Source: Gemmatimonadota bacterium | GTDB taxonomy: Bacteria > Gemmatimonadota > Gemmatimonadetes > Gemmatimonadales > GWC2-71-9 | Direction of reading: 5' to 3' | NCBI GenBank assembly: GCA_003220935.1 | Contig: QHTT01000071.1 | Span: 26,436 to 90,435, forward strand | Length of the DNA: 64,000 nt | Part shown: positions 18,924 through 26,503 of the stretch, in pieces | How positions within the stretch are numbered: position 1 is the first letter of the stretch | How the letters are laid out: each line of letters begins with the position of its first letter | Notes under the pieces: generated by a model | What the model was told of the DNA's origin: nothing | The model's database searches: none | The model's input: only the letters and a program-made list of their open reading frames with translations | Made by a program: the position numbers and the translations under genes

Positions 18924-20513
18924 ATGGCAAAGAGGCATGGGCCGCGCACCCCGGTCGTTCTGATCGTGCTCGATGGCTGGGGCTTCCGTCCTGGCCGGGA
19001 GGGAAACGCCATCGAGCTCGGGCGTACGCCCACATGGCACCGTCTCTGGGCGAACGCGCCGCGCACGCTCCTCAACGCGTCCGGACTCGCCGTAGGACTC
19101 CCCGCCGGGCAAATCGGCAACAGTGAAGTGGGACACCTGAATCTCGGCGCCGGCCGCGTGGTGCCGCAGGACATCGTGCGCATCTCGCAGGCGATCGAGT
19201 CGGGCGAGTTCTTCCAGCTGCCACCGCTCGTCGAGCTGTGCCGCCGCGTCAAGCAGCGCGGCGCCACGCTTCACCTCATCGGCCTGATCGGGAACGGCGG
19301 CGTGCACGCCCTCGACAAGCACCTCCTGGCCGCCATCCGGCTCGGCCATGTGCACGAGCTGCCCGTCGCGATCCACGCCTGGCTCGACGGGCGGGATACG
19401 CCGCCGCAGTCGGCGCTCGGGTTCATGCGGGAGCTGGTCGAGGGGATCGGGGATCGGGGATCGGGGATCGGGGGTGGCGGGGCCCGACCCCCGAGCCCCG
19501 ACTCCCGAGCCCCAGTCGTCTCCACGGTGGTCGGTCGCTACTACGCCATGGACCGCGACAAACGCTGGGAGCGCACCAAGATCGCGTACGACGCGATGGT
19601 CCACGGCGTGGGCCAGCCCGCCCCGGATCCTGTGGCGGCGATCCGCGCGGCGTACGAGGCCGGCGGGTCGGACGAGTTCGTGAAGCCGCGCATCATTGCC
19701 GGAACGCCCCGCATCAGGAGCGGCGACGGGATCTTCTGCTTCAACTTCCGCGCCGACCGCATGCGGCAGATCGTGCGGGCCCTCGCGCTCCCCGGTTTCG
19801 ACGCGTTCGACGCCGGCGCGCGGCCGACCGTGGAGCTCGTCACGATGACGCAATACGACGAAACGTTCCCGTTCCCGATCGCGTTCGGGCCGATGGTGCT
19901 GTCGCAGATCGTCGCCCAGGTGCTGTCGGACCAGGGCAAGACAATGTTCCGCACCGCCGAAACCGAGAAGTACGCCCACGTCACGTATTTCTTCAACGGC
20001 GGCTTCGAGGTGCCCTACCCCGGCGAGGAGCGGCTGCTCGTGCCTTCCCAGCAGGTGGCGACCTACGACCTGATGCCGGAGATGAGCGCGCCCGGCGTCA
20101 CCGACGTGCTGTGCCAGGCGATCACGGCCGGACACCACGATTTTATCCTGTGCAACTACGCCAACGGAGACATGGTCGGCCACTCCGGGGTACTAGGCGC
20201 GGCGGTGCGGGCTGTGGAGACTGTGGACCACTGCCTCGCGCGGGTCGTGAAGACCGTCGAGCAGGCCGGCGCCACGCTGCTCGTCACGGCAGACCACGGC
20301 AATTGCGAGCTGATGATCGATCCGACGACCGACGGCCCGCACACCGCCCACACCACGAACCCAGTCCCCTTCCTTATTGTAGGTGGGGACGACGCGAAGA
20401 CCCCGCTGCGCCACGGGGCCGCCCTGTGCGACGTCGGGCCCACCGTGCTGCGGATGCTGGGACTGGAACCGCCGCCCGAGATGACAGGGCGGGATCTGCG
20501 AGAGGTTACATGA
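18924..20513 (+). CDS. gpmI: 2,3-bisphosphoglycerate-independent phosphoglycerate mutase
   Basis: Glycolytic enzyme interconverting 3- and 2-phosphoglycerate with two manganese ions in the cytoplasm. The protein has 529 aa. Visible are the metal site VLIVLDGWGFR, nucleophile Ser67 in GNSEVGH, FNFRADRMRQI, NYANGDMVGHSG, TADHGNCELM and the late HTTNPVPFL. Residues about 174-196 (DRGSGIGGGGARPPSP region) are extra relative to the usual enzyme and coincide with the repeat at 19442-19512. ATG 18924 has no Shine-Dalgarno and is 10 bp from a divergent start. It is the first gene of a long overlapping plus-strand run. Confidence 0.96.
   Translation: MAKRHGPRTPVVLIVLDGWGFRPGREGNAIELGRTPTWHRLWANAPRTLLNASGLAVGLPAGQIGNSEVGHLNLGAGRVVPQDIVRISQAIESGEFFQLPPLVELCRRVKQRGATLHLIGLIGNGGVHALDKHLLAAIRLGHVHELPVAIHAWLDGRDTPPQSALGFMRELVEGIGDRGSGIGGGGARPPSPDSRAPVVSTVVGRYYAMDRDKRWERTKIAYDAMVHGVGQPAPDPVAAIRAAYEAGGSDEFVKPRIIAGTPRIRSGDGIFCFNFRADRMRQIVRALALPGFDAFDAGARPTVELVTMTQYDETFPFPIAFGPMVLSQIVAQVLSDQGKTMFRTAETEKYAHVTYFFNGGFEVPYPGEERLLVPSQQVATYDLMPEMSAPGVTDVLCQAITAGHHDFILCNYANGDMVGHSGVLGAAVRAVETVDHCLARVVKTVEQAGATLLVTADHGNCELMIDPTTDGPHTAHTTNPVPFLIVGGDDAKTPLRHGAALCDVGPTVLRMLGLEPPPEMTGRDLREVT
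19442..19512. repeat. heptamer array with complementary arm, in frame inside gpmI
   Basis: Four tandem GGGGATC heptamers (19442-19469) are followed by four heptamers of the complementary type (GACCCCC, GAGCCCC, GACTCCC, GAGCCCC). The two arms can pair. The insertion keeps the frame and adds a Gly/Pro/Arg/Asp loop to the enzyme. Confidence 0.8.
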
Positions 20514-21232
20514 CGCTACGACGCTACGTTGTAAGTCTGCTCCGTGGGGTCCTCGGGGCGATCGTATGGCTTAGCGTCGTAGCGTCGTACCACGGGAGTG
20601 CCGCTCAAGTCGGCCACGACCCCAGCCACTCTCCGTATCGCGACATCCGCCGGGGGGGGGTGGGCGTGATCACCTTCGGCTACCTGGGCGGCTCGCGCGG
20701 CGGCCCGGGCGTAGGACTCTCGGACGGGCCGACCGGCGGGCTCCGCTACGAGGTGGCCTTCGGCAACGCGATCGGCGCATCGCTCGGGGTCGCCTACGCC
20801 CGGACCACCCGGTTCGTCGTGGACCCGACGAAGGACTCGCTGTCACGCCGGACCGGCCCGTTCGACAACGACGTGGCGCTGGTCGACGTGGCGCTGCAGC
20901 TCGCGCTCACCGGCCGCAAGACCTGGCGCGGCTTCGCGCCGTACGTGGGCGGCGCTCTCGGGGTCGCGCTCGGGGGCAGCTCGCCACCCGAGCCCAACGG
21001 CTACGAGTTCGGCAGCAAGTTCACCGTGGCGCCCGAAGCGGGCCTGCGCTGGTATCCCGCGCGGCGCCTGTCAGTGCGCACCGACGTACGGCTGGTATTC
21101 TGGAGGCTCAAGTACCCGCTCGATTACAAGCAGCCGTCCTCCGACAATAGCCGGGTCCTGCCGCTCGACGCCCCCCTCATCGAGTGGACGGCCCATCCCT
21201 GGATCACCATCGGCCTGGGATGGACTTTCTAG
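20510..21232 (+). CDS. predicted outer-membrane beta-barrel protein
   Basis: A 240-aa exported protein of unrecognised family. A signal peptide (residues about 1-32, VVSLLRGVLGAIVWLSVVAS) precedes a beta-rich mature part with alternating strands (GLRYEVAFGNAIGASLGVAYARTT, FAPYVGGALGVALGG, VAPEAGLRWYP) and an aromatic C-terminus (ITIGLGWTF), typical of small OmpA/OmpW-like barrels. The ATG shares bases with the gpmI TGA (ATGA junction). The signal-peptide codons are built largely from an octamer inverted repeat. The tungstate permease gene starts inside its 3' end. Confidence 0.7.
   Translation: MTLRRYVVSLLRGVLGAIVWLSVVASYHGSAAQVGHDPSHSPYRDIRRGGVGVITFGYLGGSRGGPGVGLSDGPTGGLRYEVAFGNAIGASLGVAYARTTRFVVDPTKDSLSRRTGPFDNDVALVDVALQLALTGRKTWRGFAPYVGGALGVALGGSSPPEPNGYEFGSKFTVAPEAGLRWYPARRLSVRTDVRLVFWRLKYPLDYKQPSSDNSRVLPLDAPLIEWTAHPWITIGLGWTF
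20512..20586. repeat. 15-bp inverted repeat of octamer words covering signal-peptide codons
   Basis: GACGCTACGACGCTA (20512-20526) is matched exactly by TAGCGTCGTAGCGTC (20572-20586). Each arm is two copies of an 8-bp word. The loop of 45 nt encodes the hydrophobic signal core. A hairpin in the mRNA would start inside the gene's start codon. Confidence 0.75.
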
Positions 21233-21915
21233 GGGAAGGACTGCGGCGCGCCCTCGCCCTCCTCCTCGCGGGCGACGCCGAAGTGACGGGCGTCGTGGTG
21301 CTCACCCTGAAGGTCGCCGTCACGGCGACGGTGATCGCGTGCGCCATCGGGCTCCCGCTCGGCTTCTTTCTGGCGACGCGCCCGTTCTGGGGCCGCCGGG
21401 CGGCCTTCACGCTCGTCAATACCGCCCTTGCGTTCCCCACCGTCGTCACCGGCTTGCTGCTGTTCGGGCTGTTGTCCCGGCGTGGGCCGCTGGGCGGGCT
21501 GGGATGGCTGTACACCTGGCAGGCGATCGCCGTCGGTGATGTGTGCATCGCGCTGCCCATCGCGGCAGCATTGTCCGCGGCAGCCGTCCAGGGGGTGGAC
21601 CCGCGCGTACGGCGCACCGCCCAGACGCTGGGCGCGTCGGCCTGGCGAACGGCCTGGGCTGTCGCGCGAGAGGCGCGCTTCGCCCTCGCGGCAGTCATCA
21701 CCGCCGCCTTCGGCCACGTCATCGCGGAGATCGGCTCGGCCATGATCGTCGGCGGGAACATCCGCGGCTCGACGCGTACCCTGACCACCGCCATCGCGCT
21801 CTACACCGGACAGGGCGAATTCGGGCTGGCGCTGGCGCTCGGCGTGATCCTGCTGGTGCTCGCCCTGCTCGTGAACATCGCCCTGCAGGTGCTGCAGGGC
21901 AAAGCGCATGCTTGA
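21220..21915 (+). CDS. tupB: tungstate/molybdate-type ABC transporter permease
   Basis: Inner-membrane permease of 231 aa with about six helices. The EAA-type cytoplasmic loop for the ATPase appears as RRTAQTLGASAWRTAWAV. TLTTAIALYTGQGEFGLALALG near the end is typical of TupB rather than ModB. ATG 21220 lies inside the end of the upstream gene. The ATPase gene begins 8 bp before its stop. No TupA binding protein is in the window. The cofactor genes downstream support an oxyanion substrate. Confidence 0.85.
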   Translation: MDFLGEGLRRALALLLAGDAEVTGVVVLTLKVAVTATVIACAIGLPLGFFLATRPFWGRRAAFTLVNTALAFPTVVTGLLLFGLLSRRGPLGGLGWLYTWQAIAVGDVCIALPIAAALSAAAVQGVDPRVRRTAQTLGASAWRTAWAVAREARFALAAVITAAFGHVIAEIGSAMIVGGNIRGSTRTLTTAIALYTGQGEFGLALALGVILLVLALLVNIALQVLQGKAHA

Positions 21916-22924
21916 GCTCGTGGGCGTGCGTCACTGCTACGGCGGGCGCATGGTGCTCGATCTTGAGCGGTTCGCAGTCCCGCCGGGTGCGCTGATCGCG
22001 ATGGTAGGGCCCAACGGCTCCGGGAAGAGCACGCTGCTGCGGCTCCTCGCCCTGCTCGAACAGCCCACCGAAGGGGAGGTGCGGCTCGATGGCGAGCCCG
22101 TGTGCGGCGGGCCGGCGCGCTCCCGGCCGACCGCCGCGGCGCGCCGCCGCGTGACGCTCGTCGAGCAGCGGCCAGTTCTGTTTCGGGGGACGGTGCGGGA
22201 GAACCTGGGATACGGGTTGGTGGTGAGAGGTGTGAGACGCATAGAAGTGAACAGGGTGGTAGACAATGTCGCCGCGCGGTTCGGCATCGCGCCGCTGCTC
22301 GAGCGTCACCGCCACCAGCTCTCCGAAGGAGAGGTGCAGCGCGTCGCCGTGGCTCGCGCGCTCGCCGTCGAGCCCGAAGTGCTGCTGCTCGACGAGCCGG
22401 CGAGCTCCGCCGACCGCGCGGCGGCGCAGATGTTGTACGGCGCGCTCGCGGAAGAGCGCCGCCGGCGGCCGCTCGCCATCTGCCTCGCGTCGCACCAGCT
22501 CGAGGACGCCTACCGCTGGGCGGACGACGTGCGCGCCCTCGCGGAAGGGAAGCTCTCGCCCGTCACGCCGGAGAATCTGTTCCGCGTCGAGCTTCCGAAC
22601 GCGGGCGCGGGTGACTTAAAGCATATCCGCGTCGGAACGATCGAGATCGCCGTGATGACCGACAGGGCCGGCCCGGCGATCCTCGCCGTCGCTCCCAGCG
22701 ACATCTTTGTGAGTCGGGCGCCCCTGACCTCCTCGGCGCGGAACGTGTTCGCCGGGCGGGTGACGCGGCTCGCCCGGCAGCGTCCGGGGGTTGTGCACGT
22801 TACGGCCGACGTGGGCGTGGAGCTCGTCGCCGTCGTGACCGAAGCAGCGGCCGGGGACCTGCAGCTCACCCCAGGCGGCCCGGTGGTGTTCGCCTTCAAA
22901 GCCAGTGCGGTGCGACTGTTCTAG
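21908..22924 (+). CDS. tupC: tungstate/molybdate-type ABC transporter ATPase with C-terminal TOBE-like domain
   Basis: A 338-aa ATPase energising the permease encoded upstream. Walker A is GPNGSGKST near residue 36. The signature reads LSEGEVQR instead of LSGGQ. Walker B is VLLLDEPASSADR and the H-loop is ASHQLED. Residues about 265-338 (FAGRVTRLARQRPGVVHVTADVGVELVAVV) form a TOBE/mop-like oxyanion-binding domain, as in ModC. A low-GC patch of degenerate heptamers at about 22205-22240 encodes VVRGVRRIEVNRVV in the helical subdomain. Confidence 0.87.
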   Translation: MLELVGVRHCYGGRMVLDLERFAVPPGALIAMVGPNGSGKSTLLRLLALLEQPTEGEVRLDGEPVCGGPARSRPTAAARRRVTLVEQRPVLFRGTVRENLGYGLVVRGVRRIEVNRVVDNVAARFGIAPLLERHRHQLSEGEVQRVAVARALAVEPEVLLLDEPASSADRAAAQMLYGALAEERRRRPLAICLASHQLEDAYRWADDVRALAEGKLSPVTPENLFRVELPNAGAGDLKHIRVGTIEIAVMTDRAGPAILAVAPSDIFVSRAPLTSSARNVFAGRVTRLARQRPGVVHVTADVGVELVAVVTEAAAGDLQLTPGGPVVFAFKASAVRLF

Positions 22925-22926
22925 CG

Positions 22927-23346
22927 ATGCCGATCAGCTATCTTACGCGTATCGTTGAGTTTACCGCGACGCACCGCATCCGGCGCGCGGACTGGAGCGC
23001 CGAGCGGAATGCGGCCGAGTTCGGCAAGGCGGTTGTCGATCACAGCCACCGCTATCAGTGCCGCGTCACCGTGCAGGGGCAGCTGGTGCCGGAGGCGGGC
23101 GGGGTGATGAGCCTGCCGGCGCTCGACGCCCTGCTCGCCGAGGAAGTGACCGGGCGCCTCGCGGGGCGCAGCATCAACAACGCGCTCCCCGAGTTCGCGG
23201 ACGGTCGCCATCTCGCGACGGGCGAAGCGCTGGCCGTGTACGTCTGGGAACGGCTCGCCCCACGGCTGCCCGAGGGCGTGACATTGCACGCCGTGCGCGT
23301 GCAGGAAGGGCCGCATATCTACTCCGAGTACTATGGCGAACCGTGA
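22927..23346 (+). CDS. 6-pyruvoyltetrahydropterin synthase / QueD-like protein
   Basis: A 139-aa T-fold protein. Zinc ligands are expected from TATHRIR near residue 15 and HSHRYQCRVTV near 38. The C-terminal HAVRVQEGPHIYSEYYG matches the family's closing strand and Glu. QueD makes 6-carboxytetrahydropterin for deazapurines; PTPS makes tetrahydrobiopterin precursors. Its place between a tungstate transporter and fdhD suggests a pterin-related role in the cofactor operon, which is inference. It starts 2 bp after the ATPase gene. Confidence 0.8.
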   Translation: MPISYLTRIVEFTATHRIRRADWSAERNAAEFGKAVVDHSHRYQCRVTVQGQLVPEAGGVMSLPALDALLAEEVTGRLAGRSINNALPEFADGRHLATGEALAVYVWERLAPRLPEGVTLHAVRVQEGPHIYSEYYGEP

Positions 23347-24166
23347 CCAGGAATCCCCGCCCTTACGGACGGGGCCATCCTCCATAGCCCCGGGCGTCAG
23401 CCCGGGGCCGCCGGAGGCCCGCACACCCGGCTCCCGCCGGGGTCGGATGCTCGCCGACTCGGCCGCGGTGGAGGAGTGGCCGGTCTGGCTCGAGGTCAAC
23501 GGCGAGCCGGCGGTGACGTGGATGTGCACGCCGGGCCAGCTCGAAGAACTGGCCACAGGGTGGCTCCACGGCGAGGGCTACATCGAGACGCTGGACGACC
23601 TCGTCAAGCTCCGCCCCTGCGCCACGGACCTGGGTTTCTGGGCGGAAGTGAAACCGGAGCGTGTGGCGCTAGTGAAGGGCGAGGACCGCCGCCGGGTGCT
23701 CGCCTCGGGGTGCGGCGCGGTATCCACATTCCTCGCCGATCCGCCGGCGGTACGGCACGCGGTCGCCCGGGGTGAGCCCCCACCACCCGAGATACAGCGG
23801 GCGCTCTTCAAGGAGCTGTTCGCCCGCGGCGTGCGCTACAACGAGACCGGCGGGATCCATGCGGCCGCGCTCACCGACAATGCGACGCTCCAGTTCCACG
23901 CCGAAGACATCGGGCGGCACAACGCGGTGGACAAGGTGATCGGTGCGGCGGTCATCGCGCGACAGCCGCTCGCCGGCCGGGGACTGCTCGTCACGGGTCG
24001 GATCTCGGCCGAGCTCGCGTACAAGGCGGCGCGCGCCGGGCTAGCCTACGTCGCGACCCCGAGCGTGCCGTCGACGCTCGCCCTCACCATCGCGCAGCGC
24101 TCCGGCATGGTGCTGGTGGGGCGGGCGGTGAGCGGAACCCCGCACATCCATCGGCCGGACGCATGA
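23333..24166 (+). CDS. fdhD: FdhD, sulfurtransferase for molybdenum/tungsten formate dehydrogenase
   Basis: FdhD carries sulfur from IscS to the bis-MGD cofactor. The protein has 277 aa from ATG 23333, which overlaps the upstream gene by 14 bp. Diagnostic blocks are TPGQLEELATGWLHGEGYI, ASGCGAVS (family usually GCGVCG, so the second Cys of CxxC is replaced), IHAAALTDN, EDIGRHNAVDKVIG and TGRISAELAYK. The first 38 residues encode a palindromic repeat (IAPGVSPG). ATG 23447 (MLADSAAVEEWPVWL) would skip it and may be the real start. No formate dehydrogenase gene is in the window. Confidence 0.9.
   Translation: MANRDQESPPLRTGPSSIAPGVSPGPPEARTPGSRRGRMLADSAAVEEWPVWLEVNGEPAVTWMCTPGQLEELATGWLHGEGYIETLDDLVKLRPCATDLGFWAEVKPERVALVKGEDRRRVLASGCGAVSTFLADPPAVRHAVARGEPPPPEIQRALFKELFARGVRYNETGGIHAAALTDNATLQFHAEDIGRHNAVDKVIGAAVIARQPLAGRGLLVTGRISAELAYKAARAGLAYVATPSVPSTLALTIAQRSGMVLVGRAVSGTPHIHRPDA
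23384..23408. repeat. GTCAG-type palindrome in the fdhD 5' region
   Basis: ATAGCCCCGGGCGTCAG followed by CCCGGGGC. The same 25 bp occurs on the minus strand at the edge of the ETF-QO array (about 30200-30224), and both copies are read as IAPGVSPG. A second hairpin of CCCG/CGGG type lies just upstream at 23357-23374. Confidence 0.75.
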
Positions 24167-24579
24167 CCCCGGAGGCGCTGGCCGCCCTCCTCCGGGAAGC
24201 GAAGACGATCGCCGTCGTGGGGCTGTCCCCCAAGCCCTGGCGGGCGAGCCACCAGGTAGCGCGTTATCTGCAGCGGGCGGGTTACCGCATCGTGCCGGTG
24301 AACCCTGAGCACGACGCCGTGCTCGGGGAGCGGAGCTACCCGACACTCAACGCCGCGGCGCGGTCGCACCCCATCGACATCGTCGACATCTTCCGGCGCA
24401 ACGAGTTCGTGGGTGCGATCGTCGATGAGGCAATCCGCGTCGAGCCGCCGCCCCGCCTCATCTGGCTCCAGGTCGGCGTGGTGGAAGAGGCCGCCGCGGC
24501 ACGGGCCGCCGCAGCCGGCATTCCGTGCGTGATGGATCGGTGTCTGATGGTCGATCACCGGGAATTACTCGAGGTGTAA
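24163..24579 (+). CDS. CoA-binding protein (YccU-like)
   Basis: A 138-aa Rossmann-fold protein of the succinyl-CoA-synthetase-like CoA-binding family. TIAVVGLSPKPWRASHQVARYL forms the nucleotide loop, GYRIVPVNPEHDAVLG the second strand, and WLQVGVVEEAAAARAAAAGIPCVMDRCLMVDH the C-terminal part with the conserved Cys. It overlaps fdhD by 4 bp and shares an A with the next ATG (TAATG). The physiological role of this family is not settled. Confidence 0.87.
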   Translation: MTPEALAALLREAKTIAVVGLSPKPWRASHQVARYLQRAGYRIVPVNPEHDAVLGERSYPTLNAAARSHPIDIVDIFRRNEFVGAIVDEAIRVEPPPRLIWLQVGVVEEAAAARAAAAGIPCVMDRCLMVDHRELLEV

Positions 24580-25385
24580 TGCGCGGTCCCACGCTCCTGC
24601 CCCTCGCGCTGCTCGCCGGCACCTCTGTCACCCCGGGCCGATCCGCCGCACAGACCGGTCCCCAGCCCAACCTTGTCCTGACGCTCGCCGCCGGCGTCGC
24701 CGACGGCGGCGCGCTGTGGACGATCCCGCGACAGCCGTTCTGCCCGGCCTACCCGGGCGGCACCTGCACCGCGCCCGCCGACACGCTCCGCCTGGCGCGC
24801 GAGCAGGGCTCGAGCATCACGATCGGCGCGGCGGTGAGCTATTTCCCGGGCCCGAGCGTGGGAATCCAGGCCGAGATGGCCTACCTCGGACTACCACTGC
24901 GCGACGCCTGTGTCGTCCTCAACGCATCTCCCACTCGGCTCACCGAGCAGCTGTGCGCCAGTATGCAGGGCGCGTCGCACTCCACGGGCGCGATCTCGTT
25001 CGTGGCGAGCGCCCTGGTGCGCGCCGCCGCCCGCCACCAGCTCAGCCCCTATCTGCGCGGCGGCGTCGGGCTCGTGGCGTTCGATCACAGCACGATCGAG
25101 CTCGTCGGCGCCGACACCACGGGCCAGGCGTTCCAGATCCTGAGGGATGAATCGCCGCAGCGGCTCGCGCTCAGCGTCGTCGCGGGCGCGGGACTCACCC
25201 TGGCGCTGGGGCGCGCCTATCAATTCCGCTTCGAGGCCCGGGACGCCGTCGCCCGCTTCGAGCGGGTGACCGACGCCGCGGACGCGTTGCTGGTGCCGCC
25301 CACCGGCACCAGGTTCTTTCATCATTTCGTATTCACGATGGGAGTCGACGTGGTGCTCGAGCAGAAGCGCGGGCGCCGCTACTGA
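24579..25385 (+). CDS. predicted outer-membrane barrel protein
   Basis: A 268-aa exported protein with signal peptide MRGPTLLPLALLAGTSVTPG. The mature part alternates beta strands and loops (GAAVSYFPGPSVGIQAEMAYLG, LSPYLRGGVGLVAFDHS, LALSVVAGAGLTLALG, FFHHFVFTMGVDVVL), as in OmpW/Ail-like barrels. Four cysteines sit in two loop pairs (FCPAYPGGTC and CVVLNASPTRLTEQLC), possibly disulfides. The family is not recognised. Its start overlaps the CoA-binding gene's stop by one base, and mobA follows 2 bp after. Confidence 0.7.
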   Translation: MRGPTLLPLALLAGTSVTPGRSAAQTGPQPNLVLTLAAGVADGGALWTIPRQPFCPAYPGGTCTAPADTLRLAREQGSSITIGAAVSYFPGPSVGIQAEMAYLGLPLRDACVVLNASPTRLTEQLCASMQGASHSTGAISFVASALVRAAARHQLSPYLRGGVGLVAFDHSTIELVGADTTGQAFQILRDESPQRLALSVVAGAGLTLALGRAYQFRFEARDAVARFERVTDAADALLVPPTGTRFFHHFVFTMGVDVVLEQKRGRRY

Positions 25386-25387
25386 GC

Positions 25388-25987
25388 GTGCGCGCGGCCG
25401 TCCTCGCTGGCGGCGCGGCCCGGCGCTACGGCGGGCGTCCCAAGGGTCTCGTCGAGCTGGGCGGCCGCCGTATCCTCGACCGCGTGGTGGACGTGGTGCA
25501 GGCCGTCACAGGCGAGCCCCCGCTGCTCGTGGCCAACGCCCCCGACGGCCCCGGCTGGCGCCCCGATCTCCGGACGGTTCCCGACGTGCGGCCCGGGTGC
25601 GGCAGTCTGGGAGGGATCTACACTGCCGTCGTCTCGGGGTCCGGTCCAGTGCTGTGCGTGGCCTGGGACATGCCGTTCGTCAGCCCCGCGCTGGTGCGCG
25701 CGCTGCTCGACGGGTCGCCGGGCTATGACGCCTTCCTCCCGGAGAGCGACTCGCGCCGCGGCGTGGAGCCCCTGTGCGCCGTGTACGGCCCCGCGTGCGG
25801 AGTGGCCATCGAGCGTCAGCTGGAGCGCGGCGACTTGAAGGCGATCGGCTTCCACGCCGACGTCAAGGTCGGTACACTACCCCTCGAGCGGGTGCGCGCG
25901 TTCGGCGACCCGGCCGGGCTGTTCTTCAACGTGAACACCCCCGAAGACCTGGAGCAGGCGGAGGCCTTGTGGCGGCGACGCGCATGA
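25388..25987 (+). CDS. mobA: molybdenum cofactor guanylyltransferase
   Basis: Transfers GMP from GTP to molybdopterin to make MGD. The protein has 199 aa. The nucleotide loop is AAVLAGGAARRYGGRPKGLVELGG (LAGGxxxRxGxxK), the magnesium aspartate is in CVAWDMPFVS, and RGVEPLCAVYG and FFNVNTPEDL complete the family pattern. The start is GTG 25388. The stop overlaps the mobB ATG (ATGA), so the two are translationally coupled. Confidence 0.93.
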   Translation: MRAAVLAGGAARRYGGRPKGLVELGGRRILDRVVDVVQAVTGEPPLLVANAPDGPGWRPDLRTVPDVRPGCGSLGGIYTAVVSGSGPVLCVAWDMPFVSPALVRALLDGSPGYDAFLPESDSRRGVEPLCAVYGPACGVAIERQLERGDLKAIGFHADVKVGTLPLERVRAFGDPAGLFFNVNTPEDLEQAEALWRRRA

Positions 25988-26502
25988 TCTCGATCATCGG
26001 ACGCAAGAACGCCGGCAAGACCACTCTCCTGGTGGCCCTCGCGGCGGAACTGGCGCGTCGTCAGTTCCGGGTCATGACCATCAAGCACGGCACGCACCCG
26101 GCGGACATGGACCAACAGGGCAAGGACACGTGGCGGCACTGGCATGAGGGGAAGGCGGAGCGTGTGCTGATGGAAGCTCCCGGTGAGCGCGTGCTGTTCG
26201 AGCGCACCACCCAGGAATCGGACCCGATCACGCTCGCCCGACGCTACCTCGACGGAGCGGACATCGTGTTGGCGGAAGGGTTCAAGCGGGCGCCGCTGCC
26301 CAAGGTCGAGGTATACCGCCTCGCCGCGGGTCCTGACCCCATTTTCGACCCCAAGGCCCACGACCCGGCCGACTGGGTCGCGATGGTCACGGACAATCCG
26401 CGCTACCGCGCCGAGTTTCCGGTGTTCCGATTCTCGGACACTGCGTGGCTCGTGACCCTGGCCAACCTCGCGTGGGACCGCGCCAAGATCCTGCCGCCGT
26501 GA
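25984..26502 (+). CDS. mobB: molybdopterin-guanine dinucleotide biosynthesis adapter (GTP-binding)
   Basis: P-loop protein of 172 aa that assists MobA. The P-loop is GRKNAGKTT near residue 6. The family motifs TIKHGTHPADMDQQGKDTWRH and DIVLAEGFKRAPLPKVEVYR follow. There is no membrane segment. It lies between mobA (4-bp overlap) and moeA (1-bp gap). Confidence 0.93.
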   Translation: MISIIGRKNAGKTTLLVALAAELARRQFRVMTIKHGTHPADMDQQGKDTWRHWHEGKAERVLMEAPGERVLFERTTQESDPITLARRYLDGADIVLAEGFKRAPLPKVEVYRLAAGPDPIFDPKAHDPADWVAMVTDNPRYRAEFPVFRFSDTAWLVTLANLAWDRAKILPP

Positions 26503-26503
26503 G

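Noticed and set aside
22205..22240. Heptamer-like patch in the tungstate ATPase gene (GTGAGAG, GTGTGAG)
   Set aside because: Too degenerate to list as an array; only the low local GC stands out.
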